A DNA stretch of 5,738 bases from OCS116 cluster bacterium (lineage in GTDB: Bacteria; Pseudomonadota; Alphaproteobacteria; Rhizobiales; OSC116). The translations under genes were made by a program, and so were the position numbers. The first letter of the stretch is position 1. Every line of letters starts with the position of its first letter. The notes under the pieces were generated by a model. It did not search any database. It was not told the origin of the DNA and worked only from the letters and a program-made list of their open reading frames with translations. Where the stretch lies: assembly GCA_002402005.2 (NCBI GenBank), contig NVUS02000175.1:1-5738 (forward strand), written 5' to 3'. Shown in pieces: positions 1 to 5,738 of this stretch.

Positions 1-1434
1 TATTTTTATGATTTCTATATCATATTCTTTGAGTTTTTTACGTAATGTATTGCGGTTTAACCCCAATATTTTCGAGGCTTTAATTTGGTTGCCGGCGGTT
101 TGCTCCAAAACATAGCGCAATAGGCCGGGCTCGACTTCGGCCAAAAACTGCCTATACAGGTCATCATTCTCCAATATATCTTGGCTGTCAAAACAATTTT
201 CCAGCCACATACGGATGGATTTATCAAGATTAAGTAGATTACCCGACATGTCGCCAAGCGGTTGATACATAGGCTGTTCATGGGCAATTTCGGCCTCGAT
301 AATGTCCTCAGTTACCTCGTCTTGCGGATAAAGCGCCACCACCCGCTTGACTAGATTTTCTAACTGTCTAATATTGCCCGGCCAATCTAGCTCACGTAAT
401 TTATTGATGGCCTCCGGCGTAAATACCTTACTGCCCAAACCTTGTTTTTCAGCCTGAACCAAAAAGTGATTGACCAGATCGGCAATGTCATCTTTGCGCG
501 CCCGCAATGGCGGCAAATTAATCGGCACAACGTTAAGCCGATAATATAAATCCTCACGAAACTGTCCCAAACGAATGAGTTGGGTTAAATCTTGATGGGT
601 GGCAGCCACGATGCGGATGTTGGTTTTGATCGGCTTTACGCCGCCCACCATGGTGAATTCGCCCTCTTGCAGCACTCTGAGCAGCCTTGTTTGAGCTGAC
701 ATTGGCATGTCACCAATCTCATCCAAAAACAATGTGCCGCCTTCGGCTTGCTCAAAGCGCCCACTATTGCGGGTATTTGCACCGGTGAATGCGCCTTTTT
801 CATAACCGAATAGTTCAGACTCAATCAGGTCTTTGGGGATTGCCGCCATGTTAATCGCCACGTAAGGGCCGTTTTTGCGTTTGCTAAAATCATGCAATAC
901 CCGCGCCACCAACTCTTTACCCGTGCCAGATTCGCCAGTAATCATCGCGGTTAAATCGATTTGGGTTAAGCGGGCTATAATGCGGTAGATATCCTGCATC
1001 GCTTGGCTGCGGCCAATCAGCGGCAGGTCATCATTGACATTGTCGGCCGGTTTGGCTTTTTTGCCGTCTGATTTTGCACTTTGAATCGCCCGTTGCGCGG
1101 TGGCCACCAAATCATTCAAATCAAATGGTTTGGCTAGATATTCATAAGCGCCCTTTTCGGCCGCCGTGATGGCGGTTAACACGGTGTTTTGCGCGCTCAT
1201 AATAATAACAGGTAGCTCTGGACGGCGTTTTTTAATCCGCGGCAACAGGTCAAACCCGCTTTCATCGGGCATCACCACGTCGGATATCACCAGATCGCCA
1301 TAACCATTCTCAATCCATGACCATAATGTACTGGCATTGCTGGCTGCCCGCACACGATAGCCGGCACGGGTTAGCGCATGGGTTAACACGGTGCGAATCG
1401 CGGCGTCATCATCGGCAATTAAAATTTCTTCCAT
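1..1434 (-). CDS. ntrC: NtrC, nitrogen-regulation response regulator, sigma-54 activator (3' end off the window edge)
   Basis: Cytosolic DNA-binding regulator, phosphorylated by NtrB, which activates sigma-54 promoters of nitrogen-assimilation genes. The frame is open from the ATG at 1434 for 478 codons to base 1 with no stop. The last residues (YDIEIIKI) lie just after the HTH, where NtrC proteins end, so only a few codons are probably missing. Receiver domain, about 1-118: acidic cluster D8-D10, phospho-acceptor D52, S80 in MSAQNT, and K102 in AKPF. AAA+ domain, about 138-375: Walker A GESGTGKE at 167-174, the sigma-54 contact loop GAFTGA at 214-219, Walker B around D238-E239, arginine region REDLYYR at 293-299, and sensor II WPGNIRQLEN at 351-360. 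Fis-type HTH, about 436-470 (GNQIKASK, LNRNTLRKKL). NMAAIPKDLIESELFG at 195-210 matches enteric NtrC closely and separates it from NtrX and other family members. It is the last visible gene of dusB-ntrB-ntrC. GAGGA at 1441-1445, six bases before the ATG, supports the start. Confidence 0.96.
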   Translation of the reverse strand, partial: MEEILIADDDAAIRTVLTHALTRAGYRVRAASNASTLWSWIENGYGDLVISDVVMPDESGFDLLPRIKKRRPELPVIIMSAQNTVLTAITAAEKGAYEYLAKPFDLNDLVATAQRAIQSAKSDGKKAKPADNVNDDLPLIGRSQAMQDIYRIIARLTQIDLTAMITGESGTGKELVARVLHDFSKRKNGPYVAINMAAIPKDLIESELFGYEKGAFTGANTRNSGRFEQAEGGTLFLDEIGDMPMSAQTRLLRVLQEGEFTMVGGVKPIKTNIRIVAATHQDLTQLIRLGQFREDLYYRLNVVPINLPPLRARKDDIADLVNHFLVQAEKQGLGSKVFTPEAINKLRELDWPGNIRQLENLVKRVVALYPQDEVTEDIIEAEIAHEQPMYQPLGDMSGNLLNLDKSIRMWLENCFDSQDILENDDLYRQFLAEVEPGLLRYVLEQTAGNQIKASKILGLNRNTLRKKLKEYDIEIIKI

Positions 1435-1451
1435 ACTCTATCCTCGTCCCT

Positions 1452-2609
1452 CTATTGGTTGCTGTTCAACAGTGGAAATAATATTCTAAATTTTGCGCCC
1501 GATTTATCGCCGACATAATCAATCACCGCGCTATGATCGGCAATAATCTTGGCCACCAAAGCCAAACCAAGACCTTTGCCGCCTTTTTTATTGGTCACAA
1601 AGGCATCATAAATATGCGGCACAAAGGCGCTGTCAATGCCGCTGCCATTATCCTCTATGGTCAGCTCAAACGGCAGGCTGAGCAGTTTATCGCGGTTAGG
1701 CACTTTTAGCTTTAGCCCGGCTTTATAGGCTGTGGTTATTTTTATCCGGGCATTGGGCACATCTTCCAACGCTTCGCAAGCATTCTTGATTAAATTGAGC
1801 AACACTTGGATCAGCTGATCCTTATTGCCACTAATTTGCGGCAGACTGGGGTCATAATGTTCAACAAATTTAACATGTTTGCCAAAGCCATTGCTGGCCA
1901 GTTTTTTAACATGATCAATCAACAAATGAATGTTGATTGATTCATATTCGGGCAAGCGGCCATCGGAAAATTGCTCCATCTGGTCGATCAAGTTACATAT
2001 CCGGTCGGTCTCATCGCATATCAGCGTGGTCAATGATTTGTCATCTGAATTGGCGGTTGCACCCAATAGTTGAGCTGCGCCGCGTATGCCTGACAATGGG
2101 TTTTTAATTTCGTGCGCCAAAATTTCAGCCATATTGGATATGGATTTTGTCGCGTTGCGGCTTAAAATTTGCGATTCAATCATATTGGCCATGCCGCGCT
2201 CGATGAACATAATGCTCATATACCGGCTTTTGCCATCGCCATGATTCTCCAACAGCCGGGCTTGGATGTCGACAATTTTGGTGACATGCAGCCGCGGAAT
2301 TTCAAACTGAATTTCATATTCATTGACCGCAATTTGCTTTTGATTGACCTGCTCGATAAGCGCCAAAAGCGGGCTGCCAAACAGCACCAAATTGGCGATA
2401 TTTTGCCGCAACAATATCGGCGCGCCCATTTCGAAGAAATTCTCGGTGGCGCTGTTGACATATTGTATTTGCCCGCTGTCTGAAATGATCAGCAATGGAT
2501 GGGCAATGGCGTTCAGCACGGCAGGATAAAGACTTTCATCTATGCCCATATTTTGATTCGCCATTTCTCGTTTTGCGACTGGCATTGTTTGATTTTTTGT
2601 TTTACTCAT
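1452..2609 (-). CDS. ntrB: NtrB, nitrogen-regulation sensor histidine kinase/phosphatase
   Basis: Soluble kinase and phosphatase that sets the phosphorylation state of NtrC. In characterised systems the PII protein switches it according to nitrogen status. The 385 residues match the usual length of alphaproteobacterial NtrB. PAS domain, about 27-138, contains the segment FGSPLLALIEQV (77-88) typical of this subgroup. The dimerisation and phosphoacceptor domain has H166 in LAHEIKNPLSG. The ATPase domain has the N-box LNLIKNACEAL (271-281, N276), the G1 box EDNGSGID (319-326) and the G2 box GGKGLGLA (343-350). No transmembrane segment or signal peptide is visible, consistent with a cytosolic sensor. 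The ATG lies 9 bases after the dusB stop and the ntrC ATG lies 17 bases after its stop, so all three should share one mRNA. In-frame ATGs at codons 9, 17 and 21 are possible alternative starts before the PAS domain. The first is preferred because GGGGA sits just upstream of it. Confidence 0.95.
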   Translation of the reverse strand: MSKTKNQTMPVAKREMANQNMGIDESLYPAVLNAIAHPLLIISDSGQIQYVNSATENFFEMGAPILLRQNIANLVLFGSPLLALIEQVNQKQIAVNEYEIQFEIPRLHVTKIVDIQARLLENHGDGKSRYMSIMFIERGMANMIESQILSRNATKSISNMAEILAHEIKNPLSGIRGAAQLLGATANSDDKSLTTLICDETDRICNLIDQMEQFSDGRLPEYESINIHLLIDHVKKLASNGFGKHVKFVEHYDPSLPQISGNKDQLIQVLLNLIKNACEALEDVPNARIKITTAYKAGLKLKVPNRDKLLSLPFELTIEDNGSGIDSAFVPHIYDAFVTNKKGGKGLGLALVAKIIADHSAVIDYVGDKSGAKFRILFPLLNSNQ

Positions 2610-2612
2610 AAT

Positions 2613-2621
2613 TCCCCATCA
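2613..2621 (-). promoter_or_regulatory. ntrB ribosome binding site next to and touching the dusB stop
   Basis: Read on the minus strand, the junction is TGATGGGGAATTATG. The dusB stop TGA is followed at once by GGGGA (2613-2617) and then, three bases later, by the ntrB ATG. The spacing is short but the G-run is the only Shine-Dalgarno-like sequence here. A ribosome terminating on dusB would cover the ntrB start, so translational coupling is a reasonable inference. Confidence 0.5.
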
Positions 2622-3647
2622 CTCATTCACCATTGCGCTCAATACCGGCTCAAATGCCGATTGTTTAGCCATTTGCTCGTTAAAAAATGCTGAAATTTTC
2701 AGCTTCACCTCACTTGATGCATCTTGTGAGAAGATGTTTTTACGCCATTGTTTCAAATCGTTTTTATCGATTACTATGTTTTCCAAATACCAGCCCAAAT
2801 GTTTGCGGGCAATGCGCAAACCGAGATAGTCACCATAGTGAGCCAGCATCATTTCGAAATGCTTGAGCACCAATTCATGTTGCCACTGTAAACTTTTGGG
2901 TTGGGGCAAGGTTTTGTCGGTTAGATATTGCCCGACATCGCCAACAAACCACGGCATGCCATACGCCCCGCGACCGACCATAACGCCTTGCGCTCCGGCC
3001 AATTTCATCATCTTATCGGCATCGGATAAATGATTAAGGTCACCATTGGCAACAACCGGTATTTTAACCCGTTTGGCGGTGTCGGCAATTTTGGCCCAAT
3101 CGGCCGTGCCTTTGTAAAATTGATTGCGGGTGCGGCCATGAATGGTCAGCATTTGGATGCCGGCTTGTTCGGCACGATAGCCAATTTCAGGCGCGTTGAG
3201 CATATCAAAATCCCACCCCAAACGCATTTTCAGCGTCACGGGTTTTGAGGTCGCCGCCACTGTGGCTTCTATCAGCCGCAATGCATGATCCGGATCGCGC
3301 ATTAGGGCTGAACCAGACATGCCGCTGATCACTTTACGCGCCGGGCAGCCCATATTAATATCGATAATGTCTGCACCCATATCTTCGGCAATTTTTGCGC
3401 CTTGCGCCATCCATTTCTCTTCACGTCCGGCTAGCTGGATGACAAAGGGTTTGAGGTAATCGCCGCCTTCGGTTTTGCGCAAGGTCTCGACATTAGCTTT
3501 GGCCAATTCTTCGGACGCGACCATTTCGGAGATCACCAAACCAGCGCCCAGCTCGTGAGCCAAGCGCCGAAAGGGCGCATCGGTAACGCCAGACATTGGC
3601 GCTAACAAAGCGTTATTTTTGAGAACAATATCTGCAATTTGAATCAT
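2619..3647 (-). CDS. dusB: tRNA-dihydrouridine synthase DusB (NifR3)
   Basis: FMN-dependent, NADPH-using enzyme that reduces a D-loop uridine of tRNA to dihydrouridine (position 17 for the E. coli enzyme). The 342 residues are a normal family length. The TIM-barrel hallmarks are in order: FMN-binding LLAPMSGVTDAPFRRL (14-29), the catalytic cysteine C101 in INMGCPARK (97-105), KMRLGWD (140-146), HGRTR (170-174), ANGD (200-203) and the phosphate-binding GRGAYGMPW (225-233). A C-terminal helical tRNA-binding domain includes RIARKHLGWY (278-287). It is first in the operon with ntrB and ntrC, the arrangement that gave it the older name nifR3. The start is fixed by the barrel beginning almost at once, since the next ATG (codon 18) would remove the first FMN motif. 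The Shine-Dalgarno is weak: AGG lies 12 bases upstream of the ATG. DusB is preferred over DusA or DusC on operon context and the MSGVTD motif. Confidence 0.94.
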   Translation of the reverse strand: MIQIADIVLKNNALLAPMSGVTDAPFRRLAHELGAGLVISEMVASEELAKANVETLRKTEGGDYLKPFVIQLAGREEKWMAQGAKIAEDMGADIIDINMGCPARKVISGMSGSALMRDPDHALRLIEATVAATSKPVTLKMRLGWDFDMLNAPEIGYRAEQAGIQMLTIHGRTRNQFYKGTADWAKIADTAKRVKIPVVANGDLNHLSDADKMMKLAGAQGVMVGRGAYGMPWFVGDVGQYLTDKTLPQPKSLQWQHELVLKHFEMMLAHYGDYLGLRIARKHLGWYLENIVIDKNDLKQWRKNIFSQDASSEVKLKISAFFNEQMAKQSAFEPVLSAMVNE

Positions 3648-3676
3648 AAACGAAACATACCTGAATTTGCCTATTT

Positions 3677-3705
3677 TTTTAGCACAAATAGCGCATTCGC
3701 AGCAA
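3677..3705 (-). promoter_or_regulatory. Candidate sigma-70-type promoter for dusB-ntrB-ntrC
   Basis: On the minus strand, TTGCTG (3700-3705) and CTAAAA (3677-3682) are separated by 17 bases and resemble -35 and -10 boxes. Transcription would begin near 3670 and leave a leader of about 20 bases before the dusB ATG. The -10 match is partial, so this is only the best-looking option. Confidence 0.3.
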
Positions 3706-3837
3706 GTGCCTTTTATTTAATCACGTGTTAAATGCATCAATATATGATTTTATTGCATAATTTGCCGATTTAAATTGAAATCAGGTCAGCATTTCGGTTA
3801 GTTTGTACAAATTCGCCCATATTTATAAAGCGGCGTT

Positions 3838-3843
3838 AAGGAG
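3838..3843 (+). promoter_or_regulatory. Strong Shine-Dalgarno of dapA
   Basis: AAGGAG lies six bases before the ATG at 3850. It is a near-ideal match to the 16S anti-Shine-Dalgarno and fixes the dapA start. It is the strongest ribosome binding site in the window. Confidence 0.85.
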
Positions 3844-3849
3844 AGAAAC

Positions 3850-4725
3850 ATGTTTAAAAATTCTATGCCCGCCATGGTAACCCCCATGAAAGACGGAAAA
3901 ATCGACGAAAAGGCTTTGGCCGATTTTATAGAATGGCAAATAAAGGAAGGCTCATCTGGCCTTGTGCCTGTTGGCACAACCGGTGAATCGCCAACCCTTA
4001 GCCACGAAGAACATAAACATGTGGTTGACGTTACCGTTGAAGTGGCCGCTGGCCGTGTGCCGGTTATGGCCGGTGCGGGCTCTAACAACACCGCTGCAGC
4101 CGTGGAATTTGTGCTACATGCGCATAAAGCCGGTGCTGATGCTGTGTTGGTGGCAACCCCTTATTATAACAAACCAAACCAAGCTGGCCTTTATGCTCAT
4201 TATAAAGCCTTGAATGATTGCGCCGATATACCTATATTTATATACAATATACCCGGCCGCAGCATTATTGACTGTAGTGTCGAGACCATGAAACGCTTAT
4301 TTGAGCTGCCAAACATTGTTGGTACAAAAGACGCAACCGGTGATATATCGCGCGTGACGCAGCAACGCCTTGAAGTTGGACATGATTACATTCAACTGAC
4401 CGGCGATGACTTATCTTGCGTTGGGCATTTTGCCTCTGGTGGTGTCGGTTGTATTTCGGTCACGGCCAATGTGGCACCGCGCTTATGTGCCAACCTGTAT
4501 GACGCTTTGAATGCCAATGATTTTGCCAAAGCCCAAGACATACAGGAAAAGCTAATTAGATTGCATGCGGCAATGTTTGTTGAACCGAGCCCAGCGCCAG
4601 CAAAATACGCTTTGACCCTGCTTGGCAAATGTGAAGAAGACGTAAGACTGCCGATATTGCCGCCGAGCGATGAAGCCAAACATGTTATAAAACAAGCCAT
4701 GATTTTTGCCGGCTTGTTAAATTAG
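3850..4725 (+). CDS. dapA: 4-hydroxy-tetrahydrodipicolinate synthase DapA
   Basis: Cytosolic aldolase-type enzyme condensing pyruvate with aspartate-4-semialdehyde, the first committed step to diaminopimelate (cell wall) and lysine. The 291 residues form one (beta/alpha)8 barrel plus helical tail, one residue shorter than E. coli DapA, so E. coli numbers shift by one. Visible active-site residues are T43-T44 in VGTTGES, Y106 in TPYYNKP, Y132 and R137 in YNIPGRS, and the Schiff-base lysine K160 in GTKDATGD. GDD (185-187) and SVTANVAPR (203-211) also match the family. Residues matching most of the E. coli lysine-inhibition site are present (S47, H52, H55, N79, Y105), but the position of Glu84 is alanine (A83) and that of Ala49 is proline (P48). 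The start follows a strong AAGGAG. The gene is divergent from dusB and 23 bases upstream of smpB, probably as one operon. N-acetylneuraminate lyase and other family members are less likely given the full set of DapA residues. Confidence 0.95.
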   Translation: MFKNSMPAMVTPMKDGKIDEKALADFIEWQIKEGSSGLVPVGTTGESPTLSHEEHKHVVDVTVEVAAGRVPVMAGAGSNNTAAAVEFVLHAHKAGADAVLVATPYYNKPNQAGLYAHYKALNDCADIPIFIYNIPGRSIIDCSVETMKRLFELPNIVGTKDATGDISRVTQQRLEVGHDYIQLTGDDLSCVGHFASGGVGCISVTANVAPRLCANLYDALNANDFAKAQDIQEKLIRLHAAMFVEPSPAPAKYALTLLGKCEEDVRLPILPPSDEAKHVIKQAMIFAGLLN

Positions 4726-4748
4726 AACCAAATTAAGCGATTGATAAA

Positions 4749-5243
4749 ATGGCTAAAAAGAAAAAAGACAAAGGTAAAGACTATATAACGGGCGCCAAAA
4801 CGGTCGCTGAGAACCGCAAGGCACGTTATAATTATGAAGTTTTGGAAACTGTGGAAGCCGGCATTATGTTGCTGGGTTCTGAGGTCAAAAGCCTGCGCCA
4901 TGGCGGCAGTAACATTGCCGAAAGCTATGCTTCGATCGAAGGCAATGAGTTGTTTTTAATCAACAGCCACATTGCTGAATATACCCGCGCCAACCGCGAG
5001 AACCATCAGTTACGTCGCCATCGGAAATTATTGTTAAAGCGCAAAGAGATTGACAAAATGCGCGCAAAGATACAACAAGATGGCATAACCGTTGTGCCGT
5101 TGAAAATGTATTTTAACGAACGCGGCATGGTGAAATTACTGCTTGGCTTAGGCAAAGGCAAAAAGAACCATGACAAACGCCAAAGCGAAAAAAGCAAAGA
5201 TTGGGCGCGTGACAAAGCCCGTTTGATGCGTGACCGTGGCTAA
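4749..5243 (+). CDS. smpB: SsrA-binding protein SmpB (trans-translation)
   Basis: Small basic protein that binds the tRNA-like domain of tmRNA and guides it into the A site of stalled ribosomes, so the nascent chain is tagged and the ribosome freed. The 164 residues are typical. After a lysine-rich start (MAKKKKDKGK), the OB-fold core begins with NRKARYNYE (22-30) and continues with GSEVKSLRHGGSNI (43-56) and RKLLLKRKEI (92-101). The conserved GKGKKNHDKRQ (135-145) leads into the basic tail around W152 with DKARLMR (155-161), the segment that enters the mRNA channel in characterised SmpB. The gene follows dapA after 23 bases. No good Shine-Dalgarno precedes the ATG (AATTAAGCGATTGATAAA), so initiation may be weak or helped by translation of dapA. 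tmRNA (ssrA) itself is not in the window. A hairpin terminator follows 25 bases after the stop. Confidence 0.96.
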   Translation: MAKKKKDKGKDYITGAKTVAENRKARYNYEVLETVEAGIMLLGSEVKSLRHGGSNIAESYASIEGNELFLINSHIAEYTRANRENHQLRRHRKLLLKRKEIDKMRAKIQQDGITVVPLKMYFNERGMVKLLLGLGKGKKNHDKRQSEKSKDWARDKARLMRDRG

Positions 5244-5268
5244 TCAAGCTTAAGCAACCAATAGACAT

Positions 5269-5307
5269 AAAAAAACCGCAACGCTGGCCTCAGCATTGCG
5301 GTTTTTT
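5269..5307. terminator. Bidirectional rho-independent terminator between smpB and the NYN gene
   Basis: A run of seven A (5269-5275) precedes CCGCAA (5276-5281). A C/A mismatch follows, then GCTG (5283-5286), the loop GCCT, CAGC (5291-5294), TTGCGG (5296-5301) and six T (5302-5307). The hairpin has ten GC/AT pairs around one mismatch, and the A and T tracts can extend the stem. A T-tract follows the hairpin on both strands, so it can serve smpB and, from the other side, the convergent NYN gene. Confidence 0.88.
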
Positions 5308-5310
5308 ACA

Positions 5311-5332
5311 TTACCACATTTTTACCACATTT
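5311..5332. repeat. Perfect 11-base tandem direct repeat, two copies
   Basis: TTACCACATTT occurs at 5311-5321 and again at 5322-5332 with no spacer, in the short gap between the terminator and the stop codon of the NYN gene. It looks like a local slippage duplication in non-coding DNA. No function can be assigned. Confidence 0.8.
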
Positions 5333-5342
5333 ATTCTTGGCC

Positions 5343-5738
5343 TCAAGAATCTCTGTCGACTTGGCTTGGTTTGATGTTACCTTGTGCGTCTTTACGCCCA
5401 ATAAGTTGTTTTAAATCATTTAAATCAATGAATTGATCGGCTTGACGGCGAAGCTCATCGGCCACCATAGGGGGGCGACTTTTGACGGTTGAGACGATGC
5501 TAACCACTTTACCTTTGCGTTGTACGGCTTCGACCAGGCTTCTAAAATCACCGTCGCCTGAGAACAGAACGATATGATCAACTTGTTCGGAAATTTCCAT
5601 CACATCGACAGCCAATTCAATATCCATATTGCCTTTGATTTTTTTACGGCCTGAAGAATCGATAAATTCTTTGGTTGGTTTGGTGACCATAGTGAAGCCG
5701 TTATAATCCAACCAATCAATCAATGGACGAATGGGGGA
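5343..5738 (-). CDS. NYN-domain (LabA/DUF88-like) protein, predicted nuclease, N-terminus off the window edge
   Basis: C-terminal 131 codons plus stop of a NYN-domain protein, a PIN-like fold predicted to cut RNA with acidic residues and a metal ion. The frame stays open through the right edge. The residues there (SPIRPLIDWLDYNGF) are conserved family sequence, so an apparent TTG start at 5723 is an internal leucine codon. The gene begins beyond the window, and the missing part should hold the first strand with the FIDGxN-type motif. Visible landmarks are KGNMDIELAVD, with the conserved acidic pair, the strand VLFSGDGDF with two nuclease-type aspartates, and the C-terminal block PPMVADELRRQADQFIDL. 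The chain ends in a polar tail after LIGRK. It is convergent with smpB and shares its terminator. In cyanobacteria the namesake LabA acts in circadian output, but that role should not be transferred here. Family assignment is firm; substrate and biological role are unknown. Confidence 0.88.
   Translation of the reverse strand, partial: SPIRPLIDWLDYNGFTMVTKPTKEFIDSSGRKKIKGNMDIELAVDVMEISEQVDHIVLFSGDGDFRSLVEAVQRKGKVVSIVSTVKSRPPMVADELRRQADQFIDLNDLKQLIGRKDAQGNIKPSQVDRDS

Larger units (their letters stand above)
3648..3849. promoter_or_regulatory. Divergent dusB / dapA promoter region
   Basis: This 202-base gap between two divergent genes must hold the promoters of both transcription units. It is visibly richer in A and T than the flanking genes and has no credible ORF. 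ATCAATATATGAT (3736-3748) is an inverted repeat with 4-base arms and a 5-base spacer. TTTAATCACGTGTTAAA (3716-3732) is an imperfect palindrome with a CACGTG core. Either could be an operator, but neither matches a site I can name. For dapA, TTGAAA (3775-3780) followed 17 bases later by TTAGTT (3798-3803) is the best-spaced but weak promoter candidate; TATAAA (3824-3829) is closer but would leave almost no leader. No NtrC-type dyad or correctly spaced sigma-54 promoter is present. Confidence 0.6.

Noticed and set aside
57..824. Short minus-strand frames at 57-287 and 636-824
   Set aside because: They overlap the uninterrupted ntrC frame on the same strand in another phase; their sequences resemble nothing recognisable.
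2169..2483. Plus-strand open frame of 104 codons opposite ntrB
   Set aside because: It lies wholly antisense to the PAS and linker region of ntrB, has no recognisable domain or ribosome site, and is a composition shadow.
3645..3658. Four-codon ORF (ATGTTTCGTTTATGA) overlapping the dusB start as a leader peptide
   Set aside because: It has no properly spaced ribosome site and is short enough to be chance.
3691..3714. Minus-strand AAGGCACTTGCTGCG as a sigma-54 promoter upstream of dusB
   Set aside because: The GGCAC and TTGC words are present, but the GG and GC dinucleotides are not ten bases apart as sigma-54 requires.
3733..3757. TGCA...TGCA pair in the divergent region as an NtrC binding site
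   Set aside because: NtrC dyads have the TGCA half-sites about nine bases apart with inner CC/GG symmetry. Here the spacing is 17 and the inner bases do not match.
3781..3849. Lysine riboswitch ahead of dapA
   Set aside because: The leader is too short and lacks the multi-helix structure of a lysine riboswitch; no terminator or sequestering hairpin is seen.
4392..4700. Minus-strand open frame of 102 codons opposite dapA
   Set aside because: It is antisense to conserved dapA sequence, with no motif or ribosome site. The same holds for the frame at 3798-4091.
1..5738. Mobile elements, CRISPR arrays, toxin-antitoxin or other defence systems, tRNA or tmRNA genes
   Set aside because: Both strands were read for them. 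All substantial coding space is taken by six conserved housekeeping or regulatory genes, and none of these elements is supported.

Overview
The window is a compact, chromosomal-looking stretch of an alphaproteobacterium with moderate to low GC content. The order dusB-ntrB-ntrC (the classical nifR3-ntrB-ntrC nitrogen-regulation operon) is the alphaproteobacterial arrangement, whereas enterics pair ntrB/ntrC with glnA and dusB with fis. Several protein signatures agree: the FGSPLLAL segment of NtrB, MSAQNT in the NtrC receiver, and a LabA-type NYN protein beside smpB. The order or genus cannot be fixed from the sequence alone, and the base composition argues against the GC-rich rhizobial or rhodobacterial groups.

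Layout. Bases 1-3647 carry a tightly packed minus-strand operon, transcribed dusB (2619-3647), ntrB (1452-2609), ntrC (1-1434). The intergenic gaps are 9 and 17 bases. ntrC runs off the left edge within a few codons of its expected end. Bases 3648-3849 are an AT-rich divergent promoter region. Bases 3850-5243 carry dapA and smpB on the plus strand, 23 bases apart. A hairpin with an A-tract on one side and a T-tract on the other (5269-5307) can end transcription from both directions. Next comes a perfect 11-base tandem duplication (5311-5332), then the C-terminal two thirds or so of a minus-strand NYN-domain protein (5343 to the right edge).

How the genes work together. NtrB and NtrC form the two-component system that senses nitrogen status (through PII in characterised relatives) and activates sigma-54 promoters. 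DusB makes dihydrouridine in tRNA and is transcribed ahead of them. DapA commits aspartate semialdehyde to lysine and diaminopimelate synthesis. SmpB delivers tmRNA to stalled ribosomes. The NYN protein is a predicted nuclease of unknown target.

All six genes belong to recognisable, conserved families with key motifs intact. I found no mobile element, CRISPR array, RNA gene or novel system. The most specific oddity is in DapA, where the residue aligned with the E. coli allosteric glutamate Glu84 is alanine.
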